A DNA stretch of 64,000 bases, from the NCBI GenBank assembly GCA_907165275.2, contig OU015653.1:12988001-13052000 (forward strand), written 5' to 3'. The notes below the pieces were generated by a model. It made no database searches. It saw nothing but the letters and a program-made list of their open reading frames with translations, and was not told where the DNA came from. Origin of the DNA: Zygaena filipendulae. Taxonomy: Eukaryota; Arthropoda; Insecta; Lepidoptera; Zygaenidae. Both the position numbers and the translations under genes were made by a program. The first letter of the stretch is position 1. Each line of letters starts with the position of its first letter. Shown one piece after another: positions 63,858 through 64,000 of this stretch.

Positions 63858-64000
63858 TGTACAATTTGAGAGGTGCGGGTGAAAAGTTAAGTAGCTAAAC
63901 CAATCGTCGCGCGTCGTTAAGTTGTTTTGGCGTTAATCCATATACGAGCGTCAAATTATTGTAGGTATACCATCTGCACCACTCAATTACCTAACGCCTT
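63858..64000. other. Window end, nothing recognised
   Basis: Unique-looking sequence to the edge. Confidence 0.4.

Overview
The window looks like intergenic or intronic DNA of a moth or butterfly (Lepidoptera). It is AT-rich, has no complete host gene, no rRNA and no convincing tRNA gene, and is packed with transposons of kinds common in that order: dozens of short Helitron-like elements that begin A|TC and end CTAG|T after a CCGCGG hairpin, tRNA-derived SINEs, 5'-truncated LINEs with (TTA)n or (GAA)n tails, short inverted-repeat elements, a BEL/Pao retrotransposon and R4/Dong-like non-LTR copies. The organism assignment is inference from repeat content; I could not search a database. Layout: 1-1000 holds old repeat fragments. 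1004-8594 is a complete BEL/Pao element on the minus strand with two LTRs of 626 bp that I read as identical, a 5-bp target duplication ATAGG and one intact 1757-codon gag-pol frame. 8.6-13 kb is a mosaic of short repeats. 13.0-15.0 kb is a 5'-truncated R4/Dong-like copy (564 codons from its first Met, with RT YMDD box, CCHC finger and PD...D endonuclease) sitting inside the (TTA)n tail of an older LINE. 15-37 kb is mostly non-coding and dotted with Helitron-like elements, a roughly 330-bp inverted-repeat family, a second Dong-like 3' end at 29.6-29.9 kb, and two exon-like islands at 19.8 and 27.8 kb. 37331-43459 is a second young LTR element with identical 232-bp LTRs, 5-bp duplication GCTTG, a PBS and a PPT, but no gag or pol at all. 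Its leader carries three tandem arrays that share the box CATTAAATTGA, and its 3' part contains a SINE and a GC-rich Harbinger-like inverted-repeat element. 43.5-64 kb is again repeat mosaic, with nested insertions at 48.9-49.5 and 51.3-52.0 kb, a Helitron tandem pair at 44.9-45.3 kb, and a probable signal-peptide first coding exon on the minus strand at 50.9-51.1 kb. How the parts relate: the BEL/Pao element is the only one here that could be autonomous. The 6.1-kb LTR element must borrow proteins from another element. The Dong-like copies use TAA repeats as landing sites, and in this window at least the first was supplied by the (TTA)n tail of another retroelement. Helitron-like elements recur in head-to-tail pairs whose CTAG|TC junctions have no spacer, as expected from rolling-circle transposition. 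Most interesting for follow-up: the coding-free LTR element with its three-tier minisatellite, the Helitron tandem pairs (one with a bypassed terminator), the Dong/LINE-tail nesting, and the signal-peptide exon.
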